Of a stretch of 64,000 nt of DNA, positions 21,276 through 32,712 are shown one piece after another. Origin of the DNA: Exophiala sp. HKRS030 (lineage: Eukaryota > Ascomycota > Eurotiomycetes > Chaetothyriales > Herpotrichiellaceae); the NCBI GenBank assembly GCA_023897205.1, contig JAHWDD010000009.1, positions 372,001 to 436,000 of the forward strand, in the 5' to 3' direction. The position numbers were made by a program, and so were the translations under genes. Each line of letters begins with the position of its first letter. Within the stretch, counting starts at the first letter, position 1. The notes under the pieces were generated by a model. It did no database searches, had not been told where the DNA came from, and was given only the letters and a program-made list of their open reading frames with translations.

Positions 21276-22959
21276 TCAATCTGGTTTCGGTGTATACTTG
21301 GACTTCTCTCTTAATTGTCGACCATATTTCATCAAGAGCAAGGGGACAGGCAGTGCCACGCACGAGATACCTCCCAGAAGACTAGACCCAGGCGCCACTC
21401 CGAGGTTGAGGAACAATGGCCGAGCTGCCAAAGGCAGCCCAAAAGCAAGTAATGATCGCAGAAAAGTGTTTGCAGCCATTGCACTTGCCGCAAGTGGACC
21501 ATACGTATCAGCCAGGTAGTTGAGACATTGCTGGAAAGTAATATTGAATCCGGCGCCAATGAAACCTAACAAAGTCAGCGACGTCTATCCACATACAGAC
21601 ACGAGAAGATCGTGAGTGTACCTGCTGCAACCGAAGGTAAGGCCCAGGAATACTTTGGGTCAGCGGTCCAGCCGAACCAGAACAAGCCAGCAGAAAAAAA
21701 TACGCCACCGACTAGCATGGGCGGCAGTCTTGCTTCGGGTACGGCGCGTCCATTATTTCGAGCCAATGCTTTTGCGTAGAATTTCTGGTTCGCAATATTG
21801 ATGATCAACGCGAACACAACGCCGGCGAAGAGACCTAGAAATGGCAGCGTGGAGACAATTGTTGAATATCCTCGTTTCAGACCGAAAACAATTGGGAAGG
21901 ATTCGAGTTGAAAGAAGAGAAGACCGTAAACGAAGGAGGCATAGGCGGCGATACAAGTCACCATCGATTCGGTAAAGAGCATCCTAAGTAAAGACTCAGA
22001 GATGGTCATTCTATCGTATTGTTCTCACTTACCGCCCAGGTCGAAAGATATATTTTGTAAAGATGGTGTTGCGGTCAACCTTTTCCGTTTCATGAGGATG
22101 CCAGTAGCTGGGATTGCCTGTCTCTGTCCGCAAACGTTGTGCTTTGCGTTGAAGAAGAACCGGGTGATAAGTTTCCGGGAGTGCAAAGGAGCAGAGGGCG
22201 ACGACTGAGAAGGTAAAGATGGCTTGAATGTATTCCGTCCCTGGAAATGTTACTCAGAATCAGCAGGTATTCGACTGAGTCGACGATCAACATACATCTC
22301 CAACCCATGTGCGGATTGATTGTAATGGCCGCTCCAACAATAGGCGCAACACATGGGCCCCCCACAACGCACAGGGCTATGAGTGCCATAGGAATGCCTC
22401 TTTCTTTTGCGTCGTACAAATCACCAACTGCCGCTGAGACATTACTGACAGGTGCTGAGGCAAAGAGTCCTCCAAAGAAGCGAGTGATGAAGAGGGATGC
22501 GGCATTATGACTGACTGCGGTCCCGATGCTGAAAATGCCCAGTACAAAGAGCGCCGGCAGCATTGAGATCTTCCTACCGAACGCTTCTCCAAGGGGCGCA
22601 AACACCATGGGCCCGAAAGCATACCCCAAGACGAACAGAGACACTACAAGGACTGACGTCTCCAGGCTGACGTCCAAGTGAGTGGCGAGGAATGGTTGTG
22701 ATGGTGAGATTATGGACGAACCAAAGGAGCCCACAAAGGCGAGCAAGGCCATTTGGAAACACAACCACGCTCTGTACCACGGATTCCAATTTTTGGGATT
22801 CTCGGGGTCATCTGGGTCCCATTTGACGAGGTACGCTCTCTTGGTATCAGCTTCTGTTGCAGGTATGGTGCCTTGATTTTTCTCAAGGTCGATAGTAGAT
22901 CTTCTCGATAAAGACTGTAGATTCCTCTCTGGCATATCGCTCCTAGAATTCTCGTTCAT
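21276..22959 (-). CDS. MFS drug/H+ antiporter-like transporter (DHA1), four exons
   Basis: Twelve-helix major facilitator of the fungal DHA1 polyamine/drug exporter group. Exons (from the 5' end): 22959-22296, 22240-22033, 21983-21622 and 21565-21276, about 507 residues; each junction restores family sequence (GWRWTEYIQA, RPGRML, AAGFIGAGFN). Visible are a cytosolic N-terminus ending in the DDPENPKNW motif that precedes TM1 in this family, the TM2-3 loop GEAFGRKIS, and the LPETYHPVLLQRKAQRLR loop after TM6. It is divergent from a Zn2Cys6 regulator starting at 23378, with about 420 bp between the starts, a common pattern for a regulator and its transporter. The substrate is unknown; export of a xenobiotic or pathway product is likely. 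Confidence 0.9.
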
Positions 22960-23377
22960 ACTGGCAGCTTGGGTGAAGGGTGAAAGATGAGCTGCCGCAA
23001 GAAATACATGTTTGTGCCCTTTATACCACTTTCACTTGATACCACCTTTACCTGATGTAGCATGACCATGATTTCGCAGGATACATATGTCGGCCGCCGT
23101 GCAGCTGTGACTTTGATTCGCACGAATCAGAAATAGTCGAAGTAGAGGTTTGAGCCATGATTAGACTGGCTGTCGGCGGGCAATTTCGCTGTGGGTCACT
23201 AAATGGGTGGGCCTGATCTGATTTTTAGCGTCGGCCGCCATGCATATATTGTAACAACCCTCCCTGGCCCTAGATTTCTCGTCGGATGGAATCTTCCTCA
23301 TCCTACTCGTCTTGGGATGCGAAGTACCCTCATTACTAGGGAAGTGTGATATCGGCTTCCTCGGCCACGCCCTGCAG
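22960..23377. promoter_or_regulatory. Divergent promoter, MFS exporter / Zn2Cys6 regulator
   Basis: Shared upstream region of the two divergent genes. It contains several CGG/CCG triplets, including TCGGCCGCC repeated near 23090 and 23231, which are possible zinc-cluster sites. It carries no copy of the GCGGATATAGA motif. Confidence 0.4.
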
Positions 23378-24954
23378 ATGGCCATGGAGACGCATGGCAC
23401 ACCGTCATCGACAATGCCAAAAGCCTCACAAGTCTGCCGACTATGTCGCACTAGAAAGAAAGCATGCGACAAGAGGCTCCCCGCCTGCGGATACTGTTCG
23501 AAACGCGGCATAGTCTGCGTATACGGTGATGACGCAGCGTCGAAAGTGCAAGACCGTGTCAGTATGGCTGCGACCGGTGTTCTAGCTGTTCGTTGGGCCA
23601 TATTATCTATCTTTGGCACTTCAGGTCCATCTGTCCTGCAAGCTCACACTGCCAATGGCCAAGCTTCGCCGCACAGCAGTCAACCGGTGACGTTGGCTGA
23701 ATCTTTACACAGTCAGGTCACCAATATTATTCAATCTCTGGATTTATCGTCCGTGGACATCGGTGCACGGTACTTTCGAGGCTTTCATTCCTCATTTCCG
23801 ATCATCGCACCCCAGCGATTCCATGAGATCATTCGAGAGCCGGTAACACCAGCAGCCGACGCCTCCGTATTGCTCCTTTCGCTGGCCCTTCTCACAGTGG
23901 AACCCTTCTGCGACGATTTGTACATGACTGCGCAGCTGCTCTTCACCTCAGTACAAGCAACCACTGATGCATCGATTGCTTTGCTCCAAGCGGCTGTTGT
24001 CATCGCCGCGTACGAGTATGCTCGAGGTTGGGTCGACGCGGCTTCCATATCCGTCGTGAAGTGCGTCAGGATGGGTTATTGCCTCGGGATTAACAAACAT
24101 GACTTTGAGGATGGCCAGATGACAAGCGAGCGGGTATCAACCTCACAACAGTCATGGAACTTGTGGTGGTGCGTAGCAATGCTTGACAGGTACAATCGAG
24201 GCACTGATATGGAAACCATGAACTGACACGCTATAGCATCATTGTATCCGAGGCAGACATCGACGTCCAGCAGCCTCCAGCTTACCACCTGACTCATGAC
24301 ACGCCTTTACCTTTCGATTTGAGGCCGGGAGCGAATAGCTCCAGGCCTTCTCTCGGCATGCTTGGTGCTGTTAAAGTACGGAATGCGGACGACTTTGGAC
24401 GTCAAGCGCAATCCGTATTCCTGTTATACCGTGTTCGACAAGCGATTTATGCAAAGTCGGAGCTGGGAGAATTAGCAAGGATCGACCTGGATATCCAGCG
24501 CTTCTTGATACAAGTGATGAAAGAGAGTACTGAGGTTCAGTCTCAGGCCATCCACAGCACATGTACTGTAATTGCTGTTAGGTCAGTGCGGTCGAAGTAT
24601 TGCCAAACACAAACCTGATATTGATCCTCGAGCAGAACATTGTTCATCCTACATCAGCATATCTTGACAATGCAGATATCTCAAGAAACTCTTCCTGAAC
24701 CGCAGATGCAAGTTGTCACCCAGACATCGCAGGCGGCCTTGTCTACGGCTGCAAAGATGGTCATCGATGCGGTGGCCGATCACTCACATGGTGTCGCCCT
24801 GATCACACAGACGCTGCCATTTTGCAGTAGGAAAAATATCTTGGACGCGAAGACGGTGGCCTCAAGCTTGGATGATGGCCGTAGCCAACCGAGAGACTTG
24901 AAGTATGTTGACCTCGTTGAAAAGGCTTTGAATAGACGTTGGGGTGCTGTGTGA
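23378..24954 (+). CDS. Zn(II)2Cys6 transcription factor, three exons
   Basis: Nuclear zinc-cluster regulator. Exons 23378-24189, 24237-24581 and 24636-24954 give about 491 residues. Zinc cluster at about residues 17-44 (Cys-x2-Cys-x6-Cys-x6-Cys-x2-Cys-x6-Cys), opening with CRLCRTRKKAC. A fungal regulatory middle-homology region follows: RYFRGFHSSFPII, LLSLALL, and WNLWWCVAMLDR before intron 1. The Met at 23378 or the Met thirteen codons further on (MPKAS) is favoured over 23312, because the extra 22 residues are not family-like. It is divergent from the MFS exporter on - and upstream, at a distance, of the enoyl-CoA hydratase / CoA ligase genes. It could control either. Confidence 0.85.
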
Positions 24955-26106
24955 TCAGCAAAAAGTCATGCATTTGTCGATACGAATTTTGCACCATTCT
25001 GTGTGCTGTTGGGAGGAATTAAGAGGACATAATGATACTACAAGCTCGCATTGCCTTCTTTCCCATCGCTCTGCACATCACTCGTAAGCAACACCTCCTT
25101 TTGTGCATTCCGTCCTTTTCAGAAGACTTGTCTCTATATTGACATCATGACCAGTTCAGTACGTTGAGGCGAACGACGCCCTTGGGCTACGTTGAGGTGG
25201 GTCTTGGGAACACTGGGAAGTCTCCCATACCATGCCAGATTAAGCAACTCCGACCAAACCATTATGGAGCACCGGTAGTTCAATACAAACTATCTTGTCT
25301 GACACAATCATGACGGGGTGTACTTGTTGGCAAGGCTGCCTCTGTGGAAGATTTCGGTTTGTACCGAGTGTCTCATTTGAATCAATGATTTTCTGCCGGG
25401 CTTCTGAGGCTGAAATATATCCATTGGAATCATTTTTGAAGTCCATTGCGCGATATTCTTGAGCGACCATTCTTTCTGCTCTCGAAAAAATTCAAGATCC
25501 CATTCTACGTTCTTCTGACTCCGCGATGTCAAAGACACATGGCCACACCTCCAGTACCCCGTGAAGATTCATACTGCCATAGCGGTCCGGAAGTGATCGT
25601 AACGCCAAGTCGAATGATAAAAGTAAATTGGAAGTAGTGCGAAAATGCGACGCGGATATAGATTGTGATCGGAAATAGATGTCGTCGCCACTGGGCGGAT
25701 ATAGATCCAGGCCCAGAATTGAGTACGGGTTGGATGCCCACAGATTTGACTCGCCTTGTCATTATTTGCGTGACTAGCACTGAATCTCGAGAGAAGCCTC
25801 GCTGAGACCTCATCGCACAGTGAATGCGGCAAACTTCGACCAAGCGGCACATGCTCCGGGATACGATTTGAAATGCAGCCAGGCCGCGTCAGATCCCTCA
25901 TCTAGTCCAGCATCGCGTTTGTTCAGCAGCTATATCTGGAAAGACAGTTATGTTCCAGCATGGCTGTACTCGAGGCTAAATTCCAGACCAAACTGGATCC
26001 AAAGTCCTCTCGAGCAAGTTTGAGGATGAAAACGAGTAGCAAATCTTCACTTCATTTCAACACCAGATTAGAGATATGCAGATACCAAGAACCAAATAAA
26101 AAAAAT
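24955..26106. other. 1.15-kb convergent intergenic region with motif pair
   Basis: Lies between the 3' ends of the Zn2Cys6 gene and the enoyl-CoA hydratase/isomerase gene, so ordinary promoters are not expected here. Open frames on both strands are short and without family features. Two exact GCGGATATAGA copies occur at 25652 and 25695. A small unannotated gene or a non-coding transcript is possible but not supported by sequence. Confidence 0.45.
25652..25705 (+). promoter_or_regulatory. Pair of GCGGATATAGA motifs
   Basis: Exact copies at 25652-25662 and 25695-25705, 43 bp apart start to start. The same 11-mer occurs twice in the divergent promoter near 29.45 kb. Here it lies 3' of both flanking genes. 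Confidence 0.45.
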
Positions 26107-27007
26107 CTACAACTTGTGCCTCTTCTCTCCTCGTATCATTTTGCGGAACTGCTCTTGAGGATACCCACGTTGGAGGGCCTCGACACCGCCCACGAATTCC
26201 CGGACCGAATGGGCGTCGTAGGCGATCTCGTCGAACCTCGACATGACCTGTTTGGTCCTCAACAAACTCGCCGAGCTCAGATGCGTGCCCAGTCTCCCCT
26301 CACAAATCTCGGTGAAGACGGTGTCTGTGAAGCGTTCGGCGTCCTTGCCCGAAGCGTCGGCCTCGAAGACGCCATTCACGAACCCGCACGCGAGTAGCCG
26401 ATCGACGGGGATTTTCTTCGCCATGAGGAGGGCCTCTTTGGCCAGGCCGGGTCCCATACGACCGACCATGGATTTCGTCGCGGCCCCCTCGACCACGATC
26501 CCGATGGAGTTGAAGGGGGCCAGGAGGTAGGTGTGCGGCGCGGCGTAGATGAAATCCGAATGTGACACCAAGGCCGACGCGAGTCCCGCGACGGGACCGT
26601 TCAACGCGGTGACGAGGATGTTTGGGTGGGTGTAGAATGTCTGCGCGAGATCGAGGAGGTCGGCCATGTGGTGAACATGATGACGCCTTCCGTCTTCGTC
26701 GGCTGGGACGTCATGACCCTGCTCACGAATATCCGCTCCTCTGCCAAAATTTCCGAAATCGAGGTGTCAGTTGAAAGGACATACTATTGCGACTGTGGGA
26801 GAGAGAAAGATGACAAGACTCGACTCACGAGGAAAAAAATCTTCCTGTACCGGCCAAAAGAGTAACGTAGACGTCTTTACGATCGGCAGCTTCCCTCAAA
26901 TGATGTCCCAGTTGAATCTGTATTTCCTGTGTCAACGCACCTAGCTTAGAAGGGTTGTCGATGGTGATGATGGCGACGTGACCTCTGTACCTGATGGTGC
27001 AGGACAT
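26107..27007 (-). CDS. Enoyl-CoA hydratase/isomerase (crotonase family), probably peroxisomal
   Basis: Crotonase-fold enzyme resembling fungal delta3,delta2-enoyl-CoA isomerases (Eci1/Dci1 type). Exons 27007-26829 and 26740-26107, about 270 residues. The junction restores the oxyanion-hole motif as FFSSGADIRE; the second oxyanion loop is ALNGPVAGLASAL. In place of the hydratase's second catalytic glutamate the region reads AGAA-like (VVEGAATKSMVG), with a glutamate in VVEGA close to the isomerase position. The C-terminus is HKL, a variant of the PTS1 signal; yeast Eci1 ends HRL. It is followed on the same strand, upstream in the chromosome sense, by a CoA ligase 225 bp from its start, so the two probably act on the same acyl-CoA. 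Confidence 0.87.
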
Positions 27008-27232
27008 TGTTGCTGCTGAGTTGAAAGGTTAGGTGGAGGAGTCTGTCGATGCCGTGAGGAGTTTACTTCTTTCTATATATACATTATCATCCGATATCGC
27101 AATGCATCAACCTCGGCTCATCTTTACTCCTGTACGAAAATTCCTACGTGATGAGAACTGGGTGTTGTTTATTATCCATGACGAAGATTCTAGGTGTTGA
27201 TCCATGTGAACGTTCAGATCTACCAGTTTCGA

Positions 27233-29170
27233 CTACAATTTGGTTTCCCGTGGCCGTGGGAAGCACCGCTCTCGTAGAGCCTTCTTTTGCACCTTTCCCA
27301 TGGCATTCCTCGGCAATTCCTTCATCACGAACAACTTCTTCGGCAGCTTGTATGAAGCGAGCCGACTCTTCAAGTTTTCTCTTATATTGGCGATGGTGAG
27401 CTCGGCGTCTTTACCTTGAACCGGCACACAAATCGCAGCCACCGCCTCTCCCCAGACGGTATCGGGTACGCCTACGACCGCCACCTCTTGGACATATGGC
27501 AATTGTAACATTTCCGTCTCGATGTCGAGTCCAGATATTTTGTACCCACCAGACTTGATAATGTCGACACTGGCGCGCCCTTGGATGAAGGTGGCATTGC
27601 CATGCTCGGCCTTGATCAATGCTAAATCCCCGGTCCTCCACCAGCCATCCTCAGTCAGGTCTTTCTCTGCGGCACCTGGTTTTCCCCAGTACCTATGTGT
27701 TCGTAGGAGGTCAGGACTGTAATGCTTCCTTGCCCGTACAGAAATTTTGGTGGAAAACATCAATACTTACTCTTTCATGAGACCGTCGGATTTGATCTGG
27801 ATCTCTCCCATCACATCGGGGATGTTGGTCACATCCTGCCCTTCGGCAGTGATCAGTCGTGCTTGTACACCTGGGAGAGGCCATCCGACACTTCCCTGGA
27901 ACAATAGTTAGCTTTATATTACCGCTCTTTCTCTCTGTTTTTATATCTTACGTGAACGCGCCCATTGGGACTCAACCGTTCAGAGTACGTGATCCCGGTT
28001 TCAGTCGTCCCGTATCGTTCCAGCAGCAGATACCCGTTGGATATTTGAGCCCATGCATCTCTGATTGGTGCAGGTAGTGCAGCCGAACCACTGATTGCCA
28101 ATCTCAGACTCGCAGCTGCTTCTGTGGCCCTCTTTGCTTTGGCAGGGTGGCTCTTGAAATTCTGATTGAAATAGGCTATCATTTTGACCCAGATAGTAGG
28201 TACAGCCATGAAAACAGTGACTGGATGTAACGATGTACTGAGAAAGCGCTCCCAGACAAGCTTCTCGTTGAACTTGGCCATGAACTCTACTGTGGCGCCT
28301 GCCCAGAGCGGTAACAGGAGTGAAAGTGTGAGACCATGCCCATGGTGAAGAGGGAGCACGTGAAGTACTCGATCTTCACACGTCAACTGCCAGGTATCTG
28401 CCAGAGATCTGAACGAAAACTCAAGATTCTTCGCACTCAATATCGCTCCCTACATTGAGAATTTTGTCAATAAGATGAAAAATTTCACGAAAAGATGGGG
28501 TTAATCCAAAGTACCTTGGGAAGTCCAGTCGTGCCAGATGTGTAGATTATGGTGCACGGCGTCTCGGCTGACCACTCCAGTGCAGAAAAGTCGATTATCT
28601 AAGACTTCTAGTTAGCATTCAGTGGAAAATTGACGGGGTTGATGTTTGTGATACTAACATCTCTAGATCTCGCTTCTCGCGGAATAGTGGTCACATCAAT
28701 ACATGATCTCGTCTGGATTAGTGGTCTTATTTGGCGTTCAAAGTCTCCATGATAAATGATGAAGTCTTGGCCGGAGTCGGTTACTGTATGAGTGATTTCC
28801 TGAAGAGGATGCGTGAGACATATCGGAACTGGGGTGGCGGGTTTTGATGTCAGCTTGGATGTCACCGAGCATGATCCAGGTCTCGGACGACAAAAATCAT
28901 ACCCACGATTGCCTTGACGCTCCAGATAGCTAGCAAAGCGGCAATAAAGTCTACTCCAGGAGGCACCATCAAGCCGACCCTTGCACCTTCGATCGGTCTC
29001 CGGGCTTCTTGAGCGGCGGCAGTGAGCTTCTCGTGGAAAACGTTGACACGCAACAAAAGTTGAGCATAGCTGTGTTGCCCTGGCGTTGATGATTTCGACG
29101 AGACTGGATCGACGATGGCCAAACGATCGTGTGCGGCGTGTGACGCCAACCGGCGAAAGTATTCTGCCAT
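27233..29170 (-). CDS. Malonyl-CoA synthetase-like acyl-CoA ligase (AMP-forming), six exons
   Basis: ANL-superfamily adenylating enzyme making an acyl-CoA from a free acid, ATP and CoA. Exons: 29170-28903, 28828-28659, 28598-28515, 28449-27952, 27895-27771 and 27692-27233, about 534 residues. Motifs: A3 loop YTSGTTGLPKGA (spliced across exons 3/4), A5 YGTTETG, A7 WWRTGD, A8 GRASVDIIKSGGYKIS, and the C-terminal catalytic lysine in PRNAMGKVQKK. The A8 form and RYG-T-E are like ACSF3/MatB malonyl-CoA synthetases, but substrate assignment is only family-level; other short dicarboxylic or methylmalonic acids are possible. The C-terminus is TKL, a weak PTS1-like tripeptide. It shares a divergent promoter carrying the GCGGATATAGA cluster with an anion permease, which fits uptake followed by CoA activation. 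Confidence 0.9.
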
Positions 29171-29668
29171 ATTATCTTGTTGAGATATCCTCAGTCTTGC
29201 AACGAGGAGAATATGGGAGTAGTCCGGAGCGCCTGAAATCACATGTAGCCGTGCGAACGGGGTGGATGGCTCATATGCTGGGAATATCTGCCTATGCGTT
29301 CAATTCCACCACAAGACAAAGCTGAGAGAGCCTTTTCAGAGCCAGCCTCGATCCAAAGATGATAAAAAGAAATCCTTGAGAAATTTTTGCGCGATACCGG
29401 AGCTGATCAGGAGTCATGGAAGCGAGAATTCAAGTGGGATGTAGAGGGCGGATATAGAAAGCGGATGTAGCTGTGGATATAGACATGATGAGCGGATATA
29501 GACCACCACGCTTGTGGGGACTGTTGGTGGAGATACCGATGTAGTCTGGGGGAGTCTGAGTCTGGGCGATATATGGAGTACTGGGGAGGATATATCAGAG
29601 ATGAGCCCGCTCTAGCAGTCCCAACTTGTGTCTGCATCGATAGCATCCTGCACAGGTCTCTATCAAAA
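29171..29668. promoter_or_regulatory. Divergent promoter of CoA ligase and Dal5-type permease
   Basis: The 498 bp between the ligase start (-) and the permease start (+). It holds the GCGGATATAGA cluster at 29435-29502 and related GGCGATATATGG and GAGGATATATC strings at about 29565-29592, near the permease start. Confidence 0.6.
29435..29502 (+). promoter_or_regulatory. Cluster of GCGGATATAGA motifs
   Basis: Exact copies at 29448-29458 and 29492-29502, near-copies GCGGATGTAGC (29461) and GTGGATATAGA (29473), and a looser GGGATGTAGAG at about 29437. All are on the same strand within 68 bp. A CGG core fits a zinc-cluster regulator; two such genes lie in the same region. Confidence 0.6.
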
Positions 29669-31306
29669 ATGGCCTCTCATGACGTTAAACCACTCGACTC
29701 GTCCAAGCAGATCGAGGCTGCTCAAGGAGATTTTAGTCACTCTGACAATGTCGAGGTAGACAATGGCACTTTGACCAAAGACTTGAACAGACTACCACAG
29801 AACTTCACAGCGAAGGAGGAACGAACCTGTCTGCGAAAGATCGATTTATGGCTGATGCCCATCATCGTCGTCACTTACGGTCTTCAATACGTTGACAAAG
29901 TCATTCTGAACGGGGCCTCACAGTTTGGTATTATCCAAGACCTCGATCTGTACACCGTCGCGGGACTCGATGAACAGACACACAAGCCAATCCTGAATCT
30001 TCATCGATTTTCTTTGGTCACATTAATATTCTACTGGGGTTACCTCGCTGGTGGTACGTTGGCAGCCCTTTCTTGAGGACGATAATCTACTCCGTACATC
30101 TTTGACTGACGTCTGTGATCGACAGCTGTCCCTGCGGCATTTCTCGCACAGAAACTTCCTCTGGGCAAATACCTTGCGGGTACCGTTGTCATCTGGGGAG
30201 CTGTCACCATGCTAACCGCCGTGGTCTCGTCATACCCGGGGCTGATGGTGCAACGTTTCTTCTTGGGCTTCTGCGAAGCTGGTGCAGGACCAGGTTTCTC
30301 ACTGATGATTCCACTGTTTTGGAGAAGAGAAGAACAACCTCTCCGATACTCAGTTTGGTACATGTCCCAAGGCCTCGGGGGCTTCCTCGGTCCCATGATG
30401 GTTTATGGTATCGGCCATATCAAGGGTGATCTCTCGCCGTGGAAATATCAATACCTGATCCTGGGTGCGATGACCGTCGGCTGGGGAATCATCATGATCT
30501 TCGCACTGCCAAACAATCCGGAATCCGCTTGGTTCTTGAAGGAGCATGAACGCAAGGTTGCGGACGCACGAATCCGACTGGAGCTGGTCACAGAAGAGAC
30601 CAAATCCATCAAGCCTCACCAGATCGTCGAAGCACTAAAGGACCCAAAGACTTGGTTGACGGTGGTGTCGACGTACTGCATTCATTTCATCAACGGTGCC
30701 TGCTCGGGGTTCGGGTCCATCATCGTTAAGAGCTTTGGCTACTCACCCTTCAAGTCGGTGTTGCTGACTGGCTGTGCGGGGATCTATCTGCTTGTGGTGT
30801 TGGCCATCACCGGATGGGCAGCTAACTACCTTCGCAACATCCGCGCCATCATCTGGTGCATCTGCGAGTTGTTCGTCATCGCCGGAGCGGCACTCACCTG
30901 GAAGGTACAATGGGCGCCTGATCACTCAGCCGCCCTGGCAGGGTTCTTCCTTCTGTTCACTTTCCCGCCCTCTTACACCATGCTGTTGTCTCTCGTCGGC
31001 TCGAATACCGGCGGCTACACAAAGAAGGTCTTTGTCATGGGTCTGGTGTGGATGGCGTACTGTATCTCCAATGGGACAGCACCCTTGTTCATCAAAACGA
31101 CCGAGGTCAAGGAGCATTATCCTTCCTTGTTCCAGGGGGCTCTTACCACAGCTGCACTTTCAGTGGTCTGTAGTCTCGCCATGAGGATCTATCTCGTAAG
31201 GGAAAACAAGAAGCGAGACCAAAATCTTGATGCTGCAATTAGAGATGGGGCTATTGCACATGATCTTACTGACTGGGAGAATCCTCATTTCCGTTACACA
31301 TTATGA
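29669..31306 (+). CDS. Dal5/TNA1-type MFS anion permease, two exons
   Basis: Anion:cation symporter family MFS (allantoate, nicotinate, biotin-precursor and carboxylate permeases), plasma membrane. Exons 29669-30053 and 30126-31306, about 521 residues; the junction gives YLAGAVPAAFLAQ. Visible are the family opening RKIDLWLMPIIVVTYGLQYVDK, the TM4 motif QRFFLGFCEAGAGPGF, RREEQPLRYSVWYMSQG in the following loop, and the C-terminal DLTDWENPHFRY tail with Asp-Leu-Thr-Asp typical of this family. The intron carries one TACTCCGTAC copy (30088-30097). The substrate is unknown; from its neighbours, import of an organic acid that is then CoA-activated is likely. Confidence 0.93.
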
Positions 31307-32712
31307 GAGTTCTCACTAATAGGATCAAGAGGAAAGGATTAATTAACTGAGAGAGGAATCTAACCTCAAAAAGATATAGTAGGATTCTGCAAAAATGGCA
31401 AAAACTTAACTAGGATTTATCTCCCATAGGAGCCTAGTTAAGAAAATCCCAGTCGTGTAAGGATTTTTTTCCCCCAGATGCCTCCCAACTCGGGACCAGT
31501 GAAGGTCTTAAACCGATCTATGGTACTCGCTCTGGAATCTCCCCTGTCGCAGCGCTTTCAACTTTTTCTACCCTCTCTGGCCAGGGCCTTGTCCTAGCTA
31601 TGTTGTCCTCCCACTTAGTTGTCGACCTTGTGCCCCAAGTCTGCCCGAATTAATGTCCCACTGTGTTGTTGATCCCACTGTTGGTTGACCCTCAGAATTG
31701 ATATCCCACTGGTGTTGATCCCACTTGTTGTAACCAAATTTCATGTGCCTCCTCGGATAGTCAAGTCGCCTGCAGGATAGCCATCCAGTTTGACCTGACT
31801 GACTTTCCAGCTGAGACGGTGACATTTGACCGTTGCACCACGGGGGCTGAAGAATTGGTTCCTGTGAAGGTTAGTTGACAGAAAATTCACGAATCAAACA
31901 TATAAGGGGTCGAATTAATCCAGCTCTTGCGGGCCAATGGTGGGCGGGTACGTGCCTGGAGAGTGAATAGCTTGATGCGTGAAGAGGCGGCGGCGACCAT
32001 CTGCGGTGAGTTGGCTCTCGCGGGTGATTATTGAGCACTGAGAGCGCCCATACTTGAGAGCGATACTCACAACCGTCGTTGTTCCCACGAGTGTCATCGA
32101 GAATAGGCAATCCTGTACGCTAACAATAGTCGCGTCCACATTGATATAGGAGAGGTCGACATTGAATCTCTGCTGTTCATGGTGGAAGACATATACCGTC
32201 CCTTCTGCAAACGCATTTTGATGTCAACACCACAGGTATTAGTTCAAGTTTAGCGGTGCAATCAATCCATCTGTTATCGGCTCATCGAAGAGGATCTATC
32301 TGACTTTTGCTATACCCAGGCCAAGAATTGTGGAGTGTCTCAAACGCTTCTGTCAGACAAAAGTGTCTTGACAACTTCCATCTCCGATCGAGCTTCCCCC
32401 TTCTCCGAACAGGCTGACCGCAGTCTGACTTTTTCACTTATTACGATTCTACAATCCCAAGCAGGCCAGTCACCGGCAGATTGTTTGACACTCTTCCTCG
32501 TATCTCTCATGCACTTGGATGACTCACTGTCTGGTTCTGTCGCACGCATATGCAATGACGTAGCGTCACTTGTTTGAAATCGCGCTTCATCTGGGTAACG
32601 GATGCACCGAGGCTAAGCACTTTAAAACAGGCAGTTATCACATCTGCAAAGGGACCTTCTGAACGAGAACGACTTGATGGTGGTCAATAACGTACGTCCA
32701 AGCCTTGCAATC
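31307..32712. other. 1.4-kb intergenic region with short direct repeats
   Basis: Largest gene-free stretch in the accessory block. From about 31648 to 31735 it contains four imperfect copies of an ATCCCACT..GTTG unit. A region near 31930-32140 has - frames without recognisable domains. No intact gene or transposon is seen. It could include degraded mobile DNA. Confidence 0.4.
31648..31735. repeat. Imperfect direct repeats, (T)CCCACT-GTTG units
   Basis: CCCACT recurs four times within about 90 bp, spaced about 23, 31 and 19 bp, each followed by GTTG or TGTTG. Two copies share TGTTGATCCCACT. Confidence 0.6.

Noticed and set aside
31871..32139. Overlapping - frames in the 1.4-kb gap
   Set aside because: Short, in two frames at once, without domain or codon support; kept only as part of an unexplained region.
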